Part shown: positions 15,687 through 24,085 of the stretch, in pieces
Position numbering within the stretch: position 1 is the first letter of the stretch
Layout: every line of letters starts with the position of its first letter
Source of the DNA: Cellulomonas avistercoris
GTDB taxonomy: Bacteria > Actinomycetota > Actinomycetes > Actinomycetales > Cellulomonadaceae
Reading direction: 5' to 3'
Assembly (NCBI RefSeq): GCF_014836445.1
Contig: NZ_JACSQV010000015.1
Span: forward strand, 1 to 53,806
Length of the DNA stretch: 53,806 nt
The notes under the pieces: model-generated
The model's database searches: none
The model's input: only the letters and a program-made list of their open reading frames with translations
What the model was told of the DNA's origin: nothing
Made by a program: the position numbers and the translations under genes

Positions 15687-16928
15687 TCACACCTCGACCT
15701 CGGTGCGTGCTGCGAGCCGGGCCCACCCGGGGCCGGACCGCACCCGCCCGTCCTCCCCGACCTCGACCGCGGTCGTCACGCGCAGGCTCCCGTCGTCGGC
15801 GCGTCCGACGACGCCGATCTCCGCGAGGTACCGCCGGCCGGCGTCGCGACCGCGCCGGACCCGCCGGACGTGCAGCACGGCGTCGACGGCGCTGGCCGCC
15901 TGCGCGGCGACGGCGGCACGGTCGAGTCCCGCGAGCGCGGCGAGCGCCTCGAGGCGGGCCGGCACGTCGGCCGCGGTGTTGGCGTGCAGCGTGGCGCACC
16001 CGCCCTCGTGGCCGGTGTTCAGCGCGGCGAGGACCTCGCGGACCTCGGCGCCGCGGCACTCCCCGAGGACGATCCGGTCGGGCCGCATGCGCAGGGCCTG
16101 GCGCACCAGGTCGGCCAGGTCGACCCCGCCCGCACCGTCGACGTTCGGCGGGCGGCTCGTCAGGCGGACGACGTGCGGGTGGTCCGCGACGAGCTCGCCG
16201 GCCTCCTCGACCAGGACGACGCGCTCGTCGTGCGGCACCTGGGAGAGCAGCGCGGCCAGCAGCGTGGTCTTGCCCGCGCCCGTCGCGCCGGAGACGAGGA
16301 CGTTGGCCCGGCACGCGACCAGCCCCTGCAGCACGGGCACGAGCACCGGTACGAGGGCGCCCGCGGTCACCAGCTCCGCGAGCGTGAACGCCCGAGGCCG
16401 CACGACCCGCAGGCTCAGCACGGTGCACGTCTCGGCCAGCGGTGGCAGCACCGCGTGCAGACGCGTGCCGTCGGGCAGGCGCGCGTCGACGGTGGGGGCG
16501 GCGTCGTCCAGCCGTCGTCCCGCGGCGGCGGCCAGCCGCACCGCGAGCGTCCGGACGTCGGCGGGCGTGCCGAGGTCGACGTCGACCCGCACGAGGGCTC
16601 CGGCCCGCTCGACCCAGACGTCCCGTGGCCCGTTGACGAGGACGTCCGTGACCGCCGGGTCGTCGAGCCACGGCTGCAGCGCCCCGGCGCCGAGGAGCTC
16701 GTCGGCGACGGACCGCACCGTCTCGGCGAGCGGCACCGGACCGAGCAGGGTGCCGTGGGCGCGCAGCGCAGCGTCCACGAGAGCGGGGAGCCCGGCGGTG
16801 CCGGTCGGGTGCGTGCGCATCGCCTCCCGCACGTGCGCGACCACGGCGGCCGGGGCCGCACGGCGCGCGGGTGCGGCACTGCCCCGCGCACCGGGCGGCT
16901 CCGACGCCTGGCCGGCGGCCGCCCTCAC
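15687..16928 (-). CDS. tadA: TadA/CpaF-type secretion ATPase
   Basis: Hexameric AAA-like ATPase that powers assembly of Flp-type pili. The 413-residue protein has a CpaF N-domain (PWLDDPAVTDVLVNG), Walker A GATGAGKT at about 214-221, an Asp/Glu box (VVLVEEAGEL), Walker B-type MRPDRIVLGECRGAE and the His box GHEGGCATLHAN. GTG at 16928 overlaps the stop of the CpaE-like gene (GTGA), which sets the start. This is the ATPase recognised as part of the actinobacterial helicase/secretion neighbourhood. Confidence 0.93.
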   Translation of the reverse strand: MRAAAGQASEPPGARGSAAPARRAAPAAVVAHVREAMRTHPTGTAGLPALVDAALRAHGTLLGPVPLAETVRSVADELLGAGALQPWLDDPAVTDVLVNGPRDVWVERAGALVRVDVDLGTPADVRTLAVRLAAAAGRRLDDAAPTVDARLPDGTRLHAVLPPLAETCTVLSLRVVRPRAFTLAELVTAGALVPVLVPVLQGLVACRANVLVSGATGAGKTTLLAALLSQVPHDERVVLVEEAGELVADHPHVVRLTSRPPNVDGAGGVDLADLVRQALRMRPDRIVLGECRGAEVREVLAALNTGHEGGCATLHANTAADVPARLEALAALAGLDRAAVAAQAASAVDAVLHVRRVRRGRDAGRRYLAEIGVVGRADDGSLRVTTAVEVGEDGRVRSGPGWARLAARTEVEV

Positions 16929-17818
16929 GTCGCGATCCCGAGGCGCCGCACGACGGCGTCCGCGGACCGGGCGGCGGGACCGCGCCCACCCGGCCCGACG
17001 CGTTCCGCACGGGCGGCGAGCGCGCGGTCGTGCCGTGCCACGTGCCAGACGTCCAGGCCGCTCGCGGCCGCGACGTCGCCCGGGCCGAGGGCCGCCGCAG
17101 CACCGGTCCTGACCACCAGGCCCCGCCTGGTCGCCGCCTCGTCGAGCCGCGGCCGCAGCGCGAGCGCACCCGCGACGCAGCGCAGGTCGGCCCGTGCCGC
17201 GACGACCACCGCGTCGCACGCCGCCAGGGGCGCGTCCCCGTCGACGACCGTCCCGCGGTCGAGGTCCAGCACGAGCGCACCGACCTCGCAGGCCAGCGCG
17301 TGCAGCACGTCGAGACGCACACCGGGCTCGACCGCGGTCGGGCGCGTGCGGTCCGCCGACAGCACGGCGCACGCGCCCCAGCGCGGCAGCAGCGCGACGA
17401 CGTCCGAGCCGCGCACGTCGCCCCCTGCACCGTGCAGGTCGGGCCACCGCGCACCGTCGACCTCCTCGATGCCGACCACGACGTCCAGGCCACCGGCACC
17501 ACGGTCCAGGTCGACCAGGGCGGTCGAGGTCGTGCGCGACAGCCGGCGCGCGACGAGCGCCGCGAGCGTCGAGGCGCCCACGCCGCCCGCGGCCCCCACG
17601 ACCCCGACCACCACCGCTCTGCGTCCCCGCTGCACCCGGGTCTCCGTCCGTCGTCGTCGGTGCGTGGGTTCGCGCACCGAGCGAGCCTCCACCGCAGGCC
17701 CGCCGCGGTGCGGGGGCGCGGACGGATCTGGGGACGCACCGTGGGCCGGCGGGACCTGGGGTCGGCTCGACGCCGTCGAGGGACCGCCGCACGCGCCGTC
17801 GCCGCCGCACCTGTGCAC
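16925..17818 (-). CDS. CpaE/TadZ-like (septum-site determining, Ssd) P-loop protein
   Basis: A MinD/ParA-superfamily protein that usually localises the Tad machine. The conserved part begins with VVVGVVGAAGGVGASTLAALVA, a deviant Walker A (GGVGAST, lysine replaced by Ala), then a VDLDRGAGGLDVVVG stretch. Loss of the P-loop lysine is common in this subgroup and suggests weak or no ATP hydrolysis. The 297-residue reading uses GTG at 17818; a later GTG near codon 43 (VEARSVREP) is an alternative, as the first 60 residues are low-complexity. It heads the tad-like operon and is divergent from the amidase unit. In Mycobacterium the homologue (Rv3660c) lies beside the HAD gene Rv3661; here 18.8 kb separates them. 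Confidence 0.85.
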   Translation of the reverse strand: MHRCGGDGACGGPSTASSRPQVPPAHGASPDPSAPPHRGGPAVEARSVREPTHRRRRTETRVQRGRRAVVVGVVGAAGGVGASTLAALVARRLSRTTSTALVDLDRGAGGLDVVVGIEEVDGARWPDLHGAGGDVRGSDVVALLPRWGACAVLSADRTRPTAVEPGVRLDVLHALACEVGALVLDLDRGTVVDGDAPLAACDAVVVAARADLRCVAGALALRPRLDEAATRRGLVVRTGAAAALGPGDVAAASGLDVWHVARHDRALAARAERVGPGGRGPAARSADAVVRRLGIAT

Positions 17819-17847
17819 GACGCAACACGGCCGTCACCCGGGACCCC

Positions 17848-17863
17848 TACAGTCCCGCCCATG
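17848..17863 (+). promoter_or_regulatory. Leaderless-type promoter of the amidase unit
   Basis: TACAGT (17848-17853) fits the actinobacterial -10 pattern TANNNT and lies seven bases before ATG 17861, the spacing expected when transcription starts at the start codon. No ribosome binding site is visible. No clear -35. Confidence 0.45.
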
Positions 17864-17953
17864 CTGCTCGACCCCCGCCCCGGCCCCCTGCTGGCCGCCG
17901 CCCTCCCGCACGCGACGCCGGGCCGGAACCCCGACGTCGCCCCCCGCACATGA
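17861..17953 (+). CDS. Putative 30-residue leader ORF ahead of the AtzH-amidase gene
   Basis: ATG at 17861 opens a 30-codon frame rich in Pro, Ala and Leu, ending in TGA at 17951-17953, which overlaps the amidase ATG (ATGA). A TACAGT box seven bases before the ATG would make it a leaderless cistron, and the amidase has no ribosome binding site of its own, so translation of the larger gene could depend on this small one. The composition shows no obvious amino-acid run for attenuation. It may alternatively be the untranslated stretch before the amidase. Confidence 0.4.
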   Translation: MLLDPRPGPLLAAALPHATPGRNPDVAPRT

Positions 17954-19524
17954 GGACGGACCCGCCACCGGGCCTGCTCGCGGCGCTGCGCGCCTACGAG
18001 ACGGCGCTGGCGGCGGACGACCTCGACGCCCTCGACCGCCTCTTCGCGCCCGGGCCGGACACCCTGCGCGGCGACGCGACGGGTCTCCTGGTCGGGCACG
18101 ACGAGATCGCCGCGTTCCGGGGTGCACGTGGCGGCGCCCCCGCGCGCCGACTCGTCGAGGTGCACGTGCGCACGCTCGACGACGACCACGCGCTGGTGCT
18201 CGCCGTCACCGAGCCGCTCGGCGGCGGGCGGGGGCAGCAGACGCAGCTCTGGGAGCGCGGGGCCGCCGGCTGGGTCGTCGCCGCCGCGCACGTGCACGCC
18301 CCCGCGCCGGCGTTCGACGCACGCGTCTGGCGCGTCCTCGGTGGCCCCCTGGTCGTCGGGGCCACCGCCGGGTCCCTCGCGCGGCGGACCGTCGCCGTCA
18401 AGGACATGTTCGCCGTGGCCGGTCAGCGTGTCGGCGCCGGCAACCCGACGTGGCTCGCGGGTGCGTCCGTCGAGACCCGGCACGCCGCCGCGGTCGACCG
18501 GCTGCTCGCGGCGGGTGCCGACGTGCGCGGGGTCGCCCGGACCGACGAGCTCGCGTACTCCCTCGCCGGCACCAACGCCCACAGCGGCACGGCGCCGAAC
18601 CCGCGGGCCCCCGGTCGGGTGCCGGGCGGGTCCTCGTCGGGGTCGGCCGCCGCGGTCGCGCTGGGGCAGGCCGACGTCGGCCTCGGGACCGACACGGGCG
18701 GCTCGGTCCGCGTGCCCGCGTCCTACCAGGGGCTCCACGGGATCCGCACGACGCACGGCGCGGTCGCCACGACGGGCCTGGTCCCGCTCGCGCCCACGTT
18801 CGACACCGTGGGCTGGCTGACGCGGGACGCGGACCTGCTCGCGGCCGTGGGCGACGTCCTGCTGCCGCCCGACCCGGCGCAGCCTGCGGGGTCGCCGCGG
18901 CTCGTCGTCAGCCGGGCGCTGCTCGCCCACGCGGACGCGGACGTCGCGGCGCGCGTCGCGGCCTTCGCGGAGCACGCCGGTGCCACGAGCACGGACCGGT
19001 GGGACGACGTCGACCTCGCGGACTGGGCCGAGGTGTTCCGCGTCCGGCAGGGCTGGGAGGCGTGGCGTGCGCACGGCGCGTGGGTCCGCGCGCACCCGGG
19101 CGCGCTGGGCGCCGACGTGGCCGGCCGGTTCGCCGCCGCGGCGGGCATCGACGACGACGCGGGTGCTGCCGCGGCCGTGCGGCGCGAGTCGATCCGCGAC
19201 CGACTGGTCGAGCTCGTCGGGGACGACGTGCTCGTCCTGCCCGCCACGTCGTCCGTGGCCCCACGCCCCGACCCACGCGCCCTCGACGCGGTGCGCACGG
19301 CGACCCTGCGGCTGACCTGCATCGCCGGGCTCGGGGGCCTCCCGGCCGTCACCCTGCCCATGCCGCTCGACCCCCGACGCCCCGACGGGCCCCCGCATGA
19401 CCCGGCCGGGTTCCCGGCGGTGGGCACCCGCGCGGCGCCACCCGTCGGGGTCTGCCTGGTGGCCGCCCCCGGGCGGGACCGGGCGCTCCTGACGCTCGCG
19501 CGTCACCTCACGGCCGGAGCCTGA
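17950..19524 (+). CDS. AtzH-like domain fused to an amidase-signature hydrolase
   Basis: A 524-residue fusion. Residues 1-125 are an NTF2/SnoaL-like DUF3225 (AtzH) domain (ALRAYETALAADDLDALDRLF, TQLWER, VVAAAHVH). Residues 145-524 are an amidase-signature enzyme with Lys151 (VAVKDMF), the Ser cluster GGSSSGS at 226-232 and nucleophile Ser252 in DTGGSVRVPAS: the full Ser-cisSer-Lys triad. Relatives hydrolyse allophanate, 1-carboxybiuret or similar ureido acids. Downstream genes lead to ureidoglycine and oxalurate, so oxalurate or another small ureido acid is the likely substrate; this is inference. ATG at 17950 overlaps the 30-codon ORF. No GAAAC-N4-GTTTC site precedes it, unlike the rest of the block. 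Confidence 0.85.
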   Translation: MRTDPPPGLLAALRAYETALAADDLDALDRLFAPGPDTLRGDATGLLVGHDEIAAFRGARGGAPARRLVEVHVRTLDDDHALVLAVTEPLGGGRGQQTQLWERGAAGWVVAAAHVHAPAPAFDARVWRVLGGPLVVGATAGSLARRTVAVKDMFAVAGQRVGAGNPTWLAGASVETRHAAAVDRLLAAGADVRGVARTDELAYSLAGTNAHSGTAPNPRAPGRVPGGSSSGSAAAVALGQADVGLGTDTGGSVRVPASYQGLHGIRTTHGAVATTGLVPLAPTFDTVGWLTRDADLLAAVGDVLLPPDPAQPAGSPRLVVSRALLAHADADVAARVAAFAEHAGATSTDRWDDVDLADWAEVFRVRQGWEAWRAHGAWVRAHPGALGADVAGRFAAAAGIDDDAGAAAAVRRESIRDRLVELVGDDVLVLPATSSVAPRPDPRALDAVRTATLRLTCIAGLGGLPAVTLPMPLDPRRPDGPPHDPAGFPAVGTRAAPPVGVCLVAAPGRDRALLTLARHLTAGA

Positions 19525-19556
19525 ACCGCGGGCCCCCGGCCGGTATTCACGCGGCT

Positions 19557-19570
19557 GAAACAGCCGTTTC
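19557..19570. promoter_or_regulatory. Purine-block operator site 1 (uraD operon)
   Basis: GAAACAGCCGTTTC, a perfect GAAAC-N4-GTTTC palindrome, 54 bases before the uraD ATG. A TACGGT box (19593-19598) lies just downstream, so the site would sit at the -35 region. A second overlapping dyad (CGGCTG-AAA-CAGCCG) is present. Confidence 0.65.
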
Positions 19571-19623
19571 CCTCGGTGACACATCACCCGCCTACGGTCG
19601 GCCGCGGGTGAGAGGACACGTCC

Positions 19624-20184
19624 ATGCTGCTGGAGGAGTTCGACGCGCTGCCGGAGGCCGACGCGCTCGCGCTGGTGCGGACCTGCGCCGACGTGCCGTG
19701 GTGGGCGGCGGCGGTCGTGGCCGCGCGGCCGTACGCGTCGGTGGCGGACCTGCACGCGCACGCCGAGGTGCAGGCCCTGGCGTGGGGGCCGCGGGACGTC
19801 GCGCAGGCGCTCGCCGACCACCCGCGCATCGGCGAGGGCCACCGGCGCGCCGGTGCCACGGCGGCGATGTCGGCGCGCGAGCAGGCCGGTGTCGACGCGA
19901 CGGACGCGGACCTCGCCGCGCGCCTCGCCGCCGGCAACGCGCGCTACGAACGCCGGTTCGGGCGCGTGTTCCTGGTCCGCGCCGCGGGTCGCAGCAGCGC
20001 CGAGATCCTGGCCCTCCTGGAGCAGCGGCTGACGCACGACGACGCGACCGAGGCCGAGGTCACCGCGCAGCAGCTCCGCGAGATCGCCGCCCTGCGGCTC
20101 GCGGGCCTCGTCACCGCGCCTCCCCACGCGGCGGAGCCCGCGGCAACCCCGACCGCCGCCCCCGCACCGGGGCACGTCGCATGA
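19624..20184 (+). CDS. uraD: 2-oxo-4-hydroxy-4-carboxy-5-ureidoimidazoline (OHCU) decarboxylase
   Basis: Third step of urate oxidation: decarboxylates OHCU to S-allantoin. The 186-residue, all-helical protein carries the diagnostic HPRIGEGHRR stretch with the catalytic His, then AGVDATDADLAARLAAGNARYERRFGRVFLVRAAGRS and the RLTHDDATEAEV ending of the family. The C-terminal 20 residues are an Ala/Pro tail. ATG at 19624 follows GAGAGGA. It is the first gene of a tightly packed run; the next gene starts inside its stop codon (ATGA). Confidence 0.96.
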   Translation: MLLEEFDALPEADALALVRTCADVPWWAAAVVAARPYASVADLHAHAEVQALAWGPRDVAQALADHPRIGEGHRRAGATAAMSAREQAGVDATDADLAARLAAGNARYERRFGRVFLVRAAGRSSAEILALLEQRLTHDDATEAEVTAQQLREIAALRLAGLVTAPPHAAEPAATPTAAPAPGHVA

Positions 20185-20501
20185 CGACCTGCTCGACGCA
20201 CGTCCTCGACGCGGTCGCCGGCAGGCCCGCCGTCGGGCTCGACGTCACGCTGCTGGCCGCGGACGGCGCGGTCCTGGAGGCCGGCCGCACCGACGCCGAC
20301 GGCCGCCTGCGCTGGTCGACCACGCTCGCGACCGGCACCTACGGCCTGCGGTTCGCGACCGGTGCGTGGTTCGCCGCCGCCGGGGTCGCGACCGTGCACG
20401 CCGCGGTCCACCTCGAGGTCCTCGTCGACGGTGCGCAGCCGCACTACCACCTGGCCCTGCTGCTGAGCCCGTTCGCCTACACCACGTACCGAGGGAGCTG
20501 A
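20181..20501 (+). CDS. uraH: 5-hydroxyisourate hydrolase (transthyretin-like)
   Basis: Opens 5-hydroxyisourate to OHCU. The 106-residue protein begins STHVLDAVAGRPAVGLDV, keeps the active-site His/Arg elements (HVLD, GLRFATG, HYHLALLLSPFAYTTY) and ends in the family-specific YRGS tetrapeptide. ATG overlaps the uraD stop. Together with the neighbouring uricase and uraD it makes the three-step urate-to-allantoin module. Confidence 0.97.
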   Translation: MTTCSTHVLDAVAGRPAVGLDVTLLAADGAVLEAGRTDADGRLRWSTTLATGTYGLRFATGAWFAAAGVATVHAAVHLEVLVDGAQPHYHLALLLSPFAYTTYRGS

Positions 20502-20502
20502 C

Positions 20503-21405
20503 ATGGCCGTGGGAGACGTCGTCCTGGGCACCAACCAGTACGGGAAGGCCGAGGTGCGGCTCGTGCGGGTCACGCGGGACACCCCGGTGCACGAGATCGA
20601 GGACCTCACGGTGACCACGCAGCTGCGCGGGGACTTCGCGGCCTGCCACACGGCGGGCGACAACGCGCACGTCGTCGCGACCGACACGCAGAAGAACACG
20701 GTGTACGCGTTCGCGCGGCAGCACGGCGTCGGGTCGCCCGAGCGCTTCCTGCTGCGGCTGGCCCGCCACTTCGTCGACGGGTTCGAGCAGGTCACGGGCG
20801 GACGGTTCGTGGCCGACGTGCACGCGTGGGACCGCATCGCCGTCGACGGGCAGGCGCACGACCACGCGTTCGTCCGCACGGGACGCGAGACGCGCCGCAC
20901 CGTCGTGCACGTCGACCGCGACGACGTGCACGTGCTCTCGGGCTTCACGGGCGCGACCGTCCTGAAGTCCACCGGCTCGGAGTTCTGGGGGTTCCCGCGC
21001 GACGCCTACACGACGCTCCCGGAGACCAAGGACCGCGTGCTGGCGACGTCCGTGACGGCGTGGTGGCGGTGGGCGGACCCGGACGTCGACTTCGAGGCGC
21101 GCTACCCGGTCGTGCGCGACCTGCTGCTGGCGACGTTCGCGCAGGTCCACTCCCTCGCGCTGCAGCACACGATCTACGAGATGGGCCGGGCCGTGCTGGA
21201 GTCGTGCGCCGACGTCGCGGAGGTGCGGCTGTCGTGCCCCAACAAGCACCACCTGCTCGTCGACCTCGAGCCGTTCGGGCTCGACAACCCGAACGAGGTG
21301 TTCCATGCCGCCGACCGCCCGTACGGCCTGATCGAGGCGGCCCTGCACCGCGAGGGCGACGCCCCCGTGCCGCACGTCTGGGCGTCCGTGCCCGGTTTCG
21401 TCTGA
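20503..21405 (+). CDS. Urate oxidase (uricase)
   Basis: Cofactor-free enzyme that oxidises urate to 5-hydroxyisourate with oxygen. The 300-residue protein has the two T-fold units; recognisable stretches are NQYGKAEVRLVRV, TDTQKNTVYAFAR (active-site Thr/Lys region), KSTGSEFWGFPRD, LQHTIYEMG and the DNPNEVFHAADRPYGLIEA end motif. No peroxisomal-type SKL ending, as expected for bacteria. ATG at 20503 follows GAGGGAG, one base after the uraH stop. Cytosolic homotetramer by family. Confidence 0.97.
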   Translation: MAVGDVVLGTNQYGKAEVRLVRVTRDTPVHEIEDLTVTTQLRGDFAACHTAGDNAHVVATDTQKNTVYAFARQHGVGSPERFLLRLARHFVDGFEQVTGGRFVADVHAWDRIAVDGQAHDHAFVRTGRETRRTVVHVDRDDVHVLSGFTGATVLKSTGSEFWGFPRDAYTTLPETKDRVLATSVTAWWRWADPDVDFEARYPVVRDLLLATFAQVHSLALQHTIYEMGRAVLESCADVAEVRLSCPNKHHLLVDLEPFGLDNPNEVFHAADRPYGLIEAALHREGDAPVPHVWASVPGFV

Positions 21406-21415
21406 GGGGACGACG

Positions 21416-22819
21416 ATGACCACGACGGTCCCGCACGACCCGCCGAGCACGCTGCCGAGCACGCTGCCGGGCCCGGTCCCCGGCGACCTCCTCGCGGCCG
21501 TCCGCGGCCGGCAGGTGCTCGTCGACGGCGCTCTGCGCCCCGCGACCCTGCACGTCGTCGACGGTCGCGTGGTGGCCGTCGGGGCGTACGACGACCCGGT
21601 GGAGGGCCCGGTCCTGACCGCCCCGGACCACGCGTACGTCCTGCCCGGGGTCGTCGACACCCACGTGCACGTCAACGAGCCGGGCCGCACGGCGTGGGAG
21701 GGCTTCGCGTCGGCGACGCGCGCGGCGGCCCTCGGCGGCGTCACGACGCTGGTCGACATGCCGCTCAACAGCATCCCGCCCACGACGACGACGCACGGCC
21801 TGGCGGCCAAGCGCCGCGCCGCGACGGGGCAGCTCTCGGTGGACGTGGCGCTGTGGGGCGGCGCCGTGCCGGGCAACCTCGACGACCTGCGTCCGTTGTG
21901 GGACGCGGGCGTCATGGGCTTCAAGTGCTTCCTGTCGCCGTCGGGCGTCGACGAGTTCCCGCCGCTGGGGCCCGCGGGCTTCGAGGCGGCGCTGCGCACG
22001 GTCGCGGCGTTCGACGGTCTGGTCGTCGTGCACGCCGAGGACCCGGCGGTCCTCGACGCCGCCCCCGTGCGCCCGGGCGGCGCGTACCGCGACTTCGTGG
22101 CGTCGCGCCCGCACGAGGCCGAGACCGCGGCGATCGCGCGCGTCGTCGCCGGTGCCCGCGCGACGGGCTGCCGCGTGCACGTCCTGCACCTGTCGAGCGC
22201 CCGCGCGCTCGACCTGCTGGCCGACGCGCGCGCGGAGGGCCTGCCCGTGACGGTCGAGACGTGCCCGCACTACCTGACGTTCGACGCCGATGCGATCCCC
22301 GACGCGTCACCCGCGCACAAGTGCTGCCCGCCGATCCGCGACGCGGGCAACCGTGAGGCCCTGTGGGACGGCCTGCGGTCGGGCGTCGTCGACGTCGTCG
22401 TCACGGACCACTCCCCCGCGACCGCGGCCGAGAAGCTGCGCGGCGACGGCGACCTGCAGCAGGCGTGGGGCGGGGTCGCGGGCCTCCAGGTGGGCTTCCA
22501 GGCCGTCGCGCACGGGGCCCTGGCCCGCGGCATCGACATCGCGCAGGTCAGCCGCTGGATGTCGACGTCCACCGCGGACCTCGTCGGCCTGACCCACAAG
22601 GGCCGGCTGACGCCGGGCGCCGACGCGGACGTCCTCGTGCTCGACCCCCGGGTGCCGCTGCACGTCGACGCGCGGACCCTCGCGCACCGCAACCCGATCA
22701 GTGCGTACGACGGCGTCGAGCTCTCGGCGTCGGTCACCGCGACGGTGCTGCGGGGACGGGTCGTGGCGCGCGACGGCGCCGTCACGGCCGGCACGGGACG
22801 CCTGCTCGCCCGGACGTGA
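21416..22819 (+). CDS. allB: Allantoinase
   Basis: Hydrolyses the hydantoin ring of allantoin to allantoate. The 467-residue amidohydrolase shows the metal ligands DTHVHVNEPG, the carboxylated Lys in GFKCFLSPSGVDEF, His in VVHAEDP and HVLHLSSA, and the late Asp in VTDHSPAT. These, with the AWGGVAGLQVG motif, favour allantoinase over dihydroorotase or hydantoinase. ATG at 21416 follows GAGGGGA. It is ten bases after uricase; the following gene is separated by 57 bases and has its own operator and promoter, so allB probably ends the first transcript, with read-through possible. Confidence 0.95.
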   Translation: MTTTVPHDPPSTLPSTLPGPVPGDLLAAVRGRQVLVDGALRPATLHVVDGRVVAVGAYDDPVEGPVLTAPDHAYVLPGVVDTHVHVNEPGRTAWEGFASATRAAALGGVTTLVDMPLNSIPPTTTTHGLAAKRRAATGQLSVDVALWGGAVPGNLDDLRPLWDAGVMGFKCFLSPSGVDEFPPLGPAGFEAALRTVAAFDGLVVVHAEDPAVLDAAPVRPGGAYRDFVASRPHEAETAAIARVVAGARATGCRVHVLHLSSARALDLLADARAEGLPVTVETCPHYLTFDADAIPDASPAHKCCPPIRDAGNREALWDGLRSGVVDVVVTDHSPATAAEKLRGDGDLQQAWGGVAGLQVGFQAVAHGALARGIDIAQVSRWMSTSTADLVGLTHKGRLTPGADADVLVLDPRVPLHVDARTLAHRNPISAYDGVELSASVTATVLRGRVVARDGAVTAGTGRLLART

Positions 22820-22848
22820 CCCCGCGCGCACCTGACGGAAACCTCGGT

Positions 22849-22869
22849 GAAACGGTCGTTTCGTAACGT
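22849..22869 (+). promoter_or_regulatory. Purine-block operator site 2 with leaderless promoter
   Basis: GAAACGGTCGTTTC at 22849-22862 is a perfect GAAAC-N4-GTTTC palindrome. It is followed at once by TAACGT (22864-22869), a TANNNT -10 box seven bases before ATG 22877. Operator and -10 box are adjacent, so a bound protein would block RNA polymerase. The TTTCGTAACGT string is shared exactly with the xdhC promoter on the other strand. Confidence 0.7.
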
Positions 22870-22876
22870 GCCGCAC

Positions 22877-24085
22877 ATGACGCTGCACCCCCCGCACCGC
22901 CTGCTCATGGGACCGGGTCCGATCAGCGCCGACCCGCGCGTGCTGCGGGCGATGTCGGCACCGCTGGTCGGGCAGTTCGACCCGGTGATGACGGGGTACA
23001 TGAACGCGACGCAGGACCTGTACCGCCAGGTGTTCCGCACGGCCAACGACGCGACGCTGCTCGTCGACGGCACCGCGCGTGCCGCGATCGAGGCGGCGGT
23101 CGTGTCGCTCGTCGAGCCGGGCGACCGCGTGCTGGTGCCGGTGTTCGGGCGGTTCGGGCACCTGCTGGTCGAGATCGCGCGCCGCGCCGGCGCCCGTGTC
23201 GAGACGGTCGAGGTCCCGTGGGGGCAGGTCGTCGACCCGCAGCGCGTCGCCGACGCCGTGCGCACGCACCGGCCCCGGCTGGTCGCCGTCGTCCACGGCG
23301 ACACCTCGACGACGATGCGTCAGCCGCTCGCCGACATCGGCGCCGTGTGCGCCGAGCACGACGCCCTGCTCTACGTCGACGCGACCGCGTCCCTGGGCGG
23401 CAACGACGTGCGCACCGACGACTGGCGCCTCGACGTCGTCACGGCCGGGCTGCAGAAGTGCCTCGGCGGGCCGTCGGGCAGCGCACCCACCACGCTGTCC
23501 GACCGCGCGCGCGACGCGGTGCAGGCGCGTCGGCACGTCGAGGAGGGCCTGCGGACCGACGACGACGAGCCGCGCGGCACCGTCATCGGCTCCAACTACC
23601 TGGACCTCGCGCAGCTCCTCGACTACTGGGGTCCGCGCCGGCTCAACCACCACACCGAGGCCACGTCGATGCTCTACGCGGCGCACGAGTGCGCACGCAT
23701 CGTGCTCGAGGACGGGCTGGACGCGACCGTCGAGCGTCACCGGCGGGCCGGCGCGGCGATGCTCGCGGGCGTGCGGGGGCTGGGCCTGGAGGTGTTCGGC
23801 GACCCGGCGCACCGCATGCACAACGTGGTCGCGGTGCGGGTGCCCGACGGCGTGGTCGCCGACGCGGTCCGCGAGGCGATGCTCGACGACTTCGCGATCG
23901 AGATCGGCACGTCGTTCGGCCCGCTGCACGGACGCGTCTGGCGCATCGGCACGATGGGCTGGAACGCGCGCAAGGACGCCGTCCTGACGACCCTGGCGGC
24001 CCTCGAGCACGTGCTGCGCCGGCACGGCGCGGCGGTGGCGACCGGTGGTGGCGTGAGCGCCGCGCAGGAGGCGTGGGCCGCGTGA
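22877..24085 (+). CDS. pucG: Class V aminotransferase, probable (S)-ureidoglycine-glyoxylate aminotransferase
   Basis: PLP enzyme of the alanine-glyoxylate aminotransferase family, 402 residues. It opens LMGPGPISADPRVLRAMS, has the FGRFGHL loop, the VHGDTSTTM motif and the PLP lysine in VVTAGLQKCLGGPSGSAP. The QKCLGGPSG form and the position between allantoinase and allantoate amidohydrolase match PucG, which transfers the amino group of ureidoglycine to glyoxylate, giving oxalurate and glycine. General alanine-glyoxylate transamination cannot be excluded. ATG at 22877 is chosen over an upstream GTG because the -10 box and operator lie between them. Its stop overlaps the next start (GTGA). 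Confidence 0.85.
   Translation: MTLHPPHRLLMGPGPISADPRVLRAMSAPLVGQFDPVMTGYMNATQDLYRQVFRTANDATLLVDGTARAAIEAAVVSLVEPGDRVLVPVFGRFGHLLVEIARRAGARVETVEVPWGQVVDPQRVADAVRTHRPRLVAVVHGDTSTTMRQPLADIGAVCAEHDALLYVDATASLGGNDVRTDDWRLDVVTAGLQKCLGGPSGSAPTTLSDRARDAVQARRHVEEGLRTDDDEPRGTVIGSNYLDLAQLLDYWGPRRLNHHTEATSMLYAAHECARIVLEDGLDATVERHRRAGAAMLAGVRGLGLEVFGDPAHRMHNVVAVRVPDGVVADAVREAMLDDFAIEIGTSFGPLHGRVWRIGTMGWNARKDAVLTTLAALEHVLRRHGAAVATGGGVSAAQEAWAA

Noticed and set aside
17825..17860. A fifth purine operator before the amidase unit (GCAAC near 17822)
   Set aside because: Only one half resembles the site; the other half reads CCGTC, so the match is no better than chance.
14010..19400. Long plus-strand open frame over the tad operon
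   Set aside because: Antisense shadow of tadA, tadB and tadC; composition is Arg/Pro/Ala noise.
15646..20175. Long minus-strand open frame across the amidase and uraD
   Set aside because: Antisense to well-supported plus-strand enzymes; no domain can be read.
22847..22876. Earlier GTG start for the aminotransferase
   Set aside because: It would place the operator and the -10 box inside the coding sequence, while the family N-terminus begins at the later ATG.
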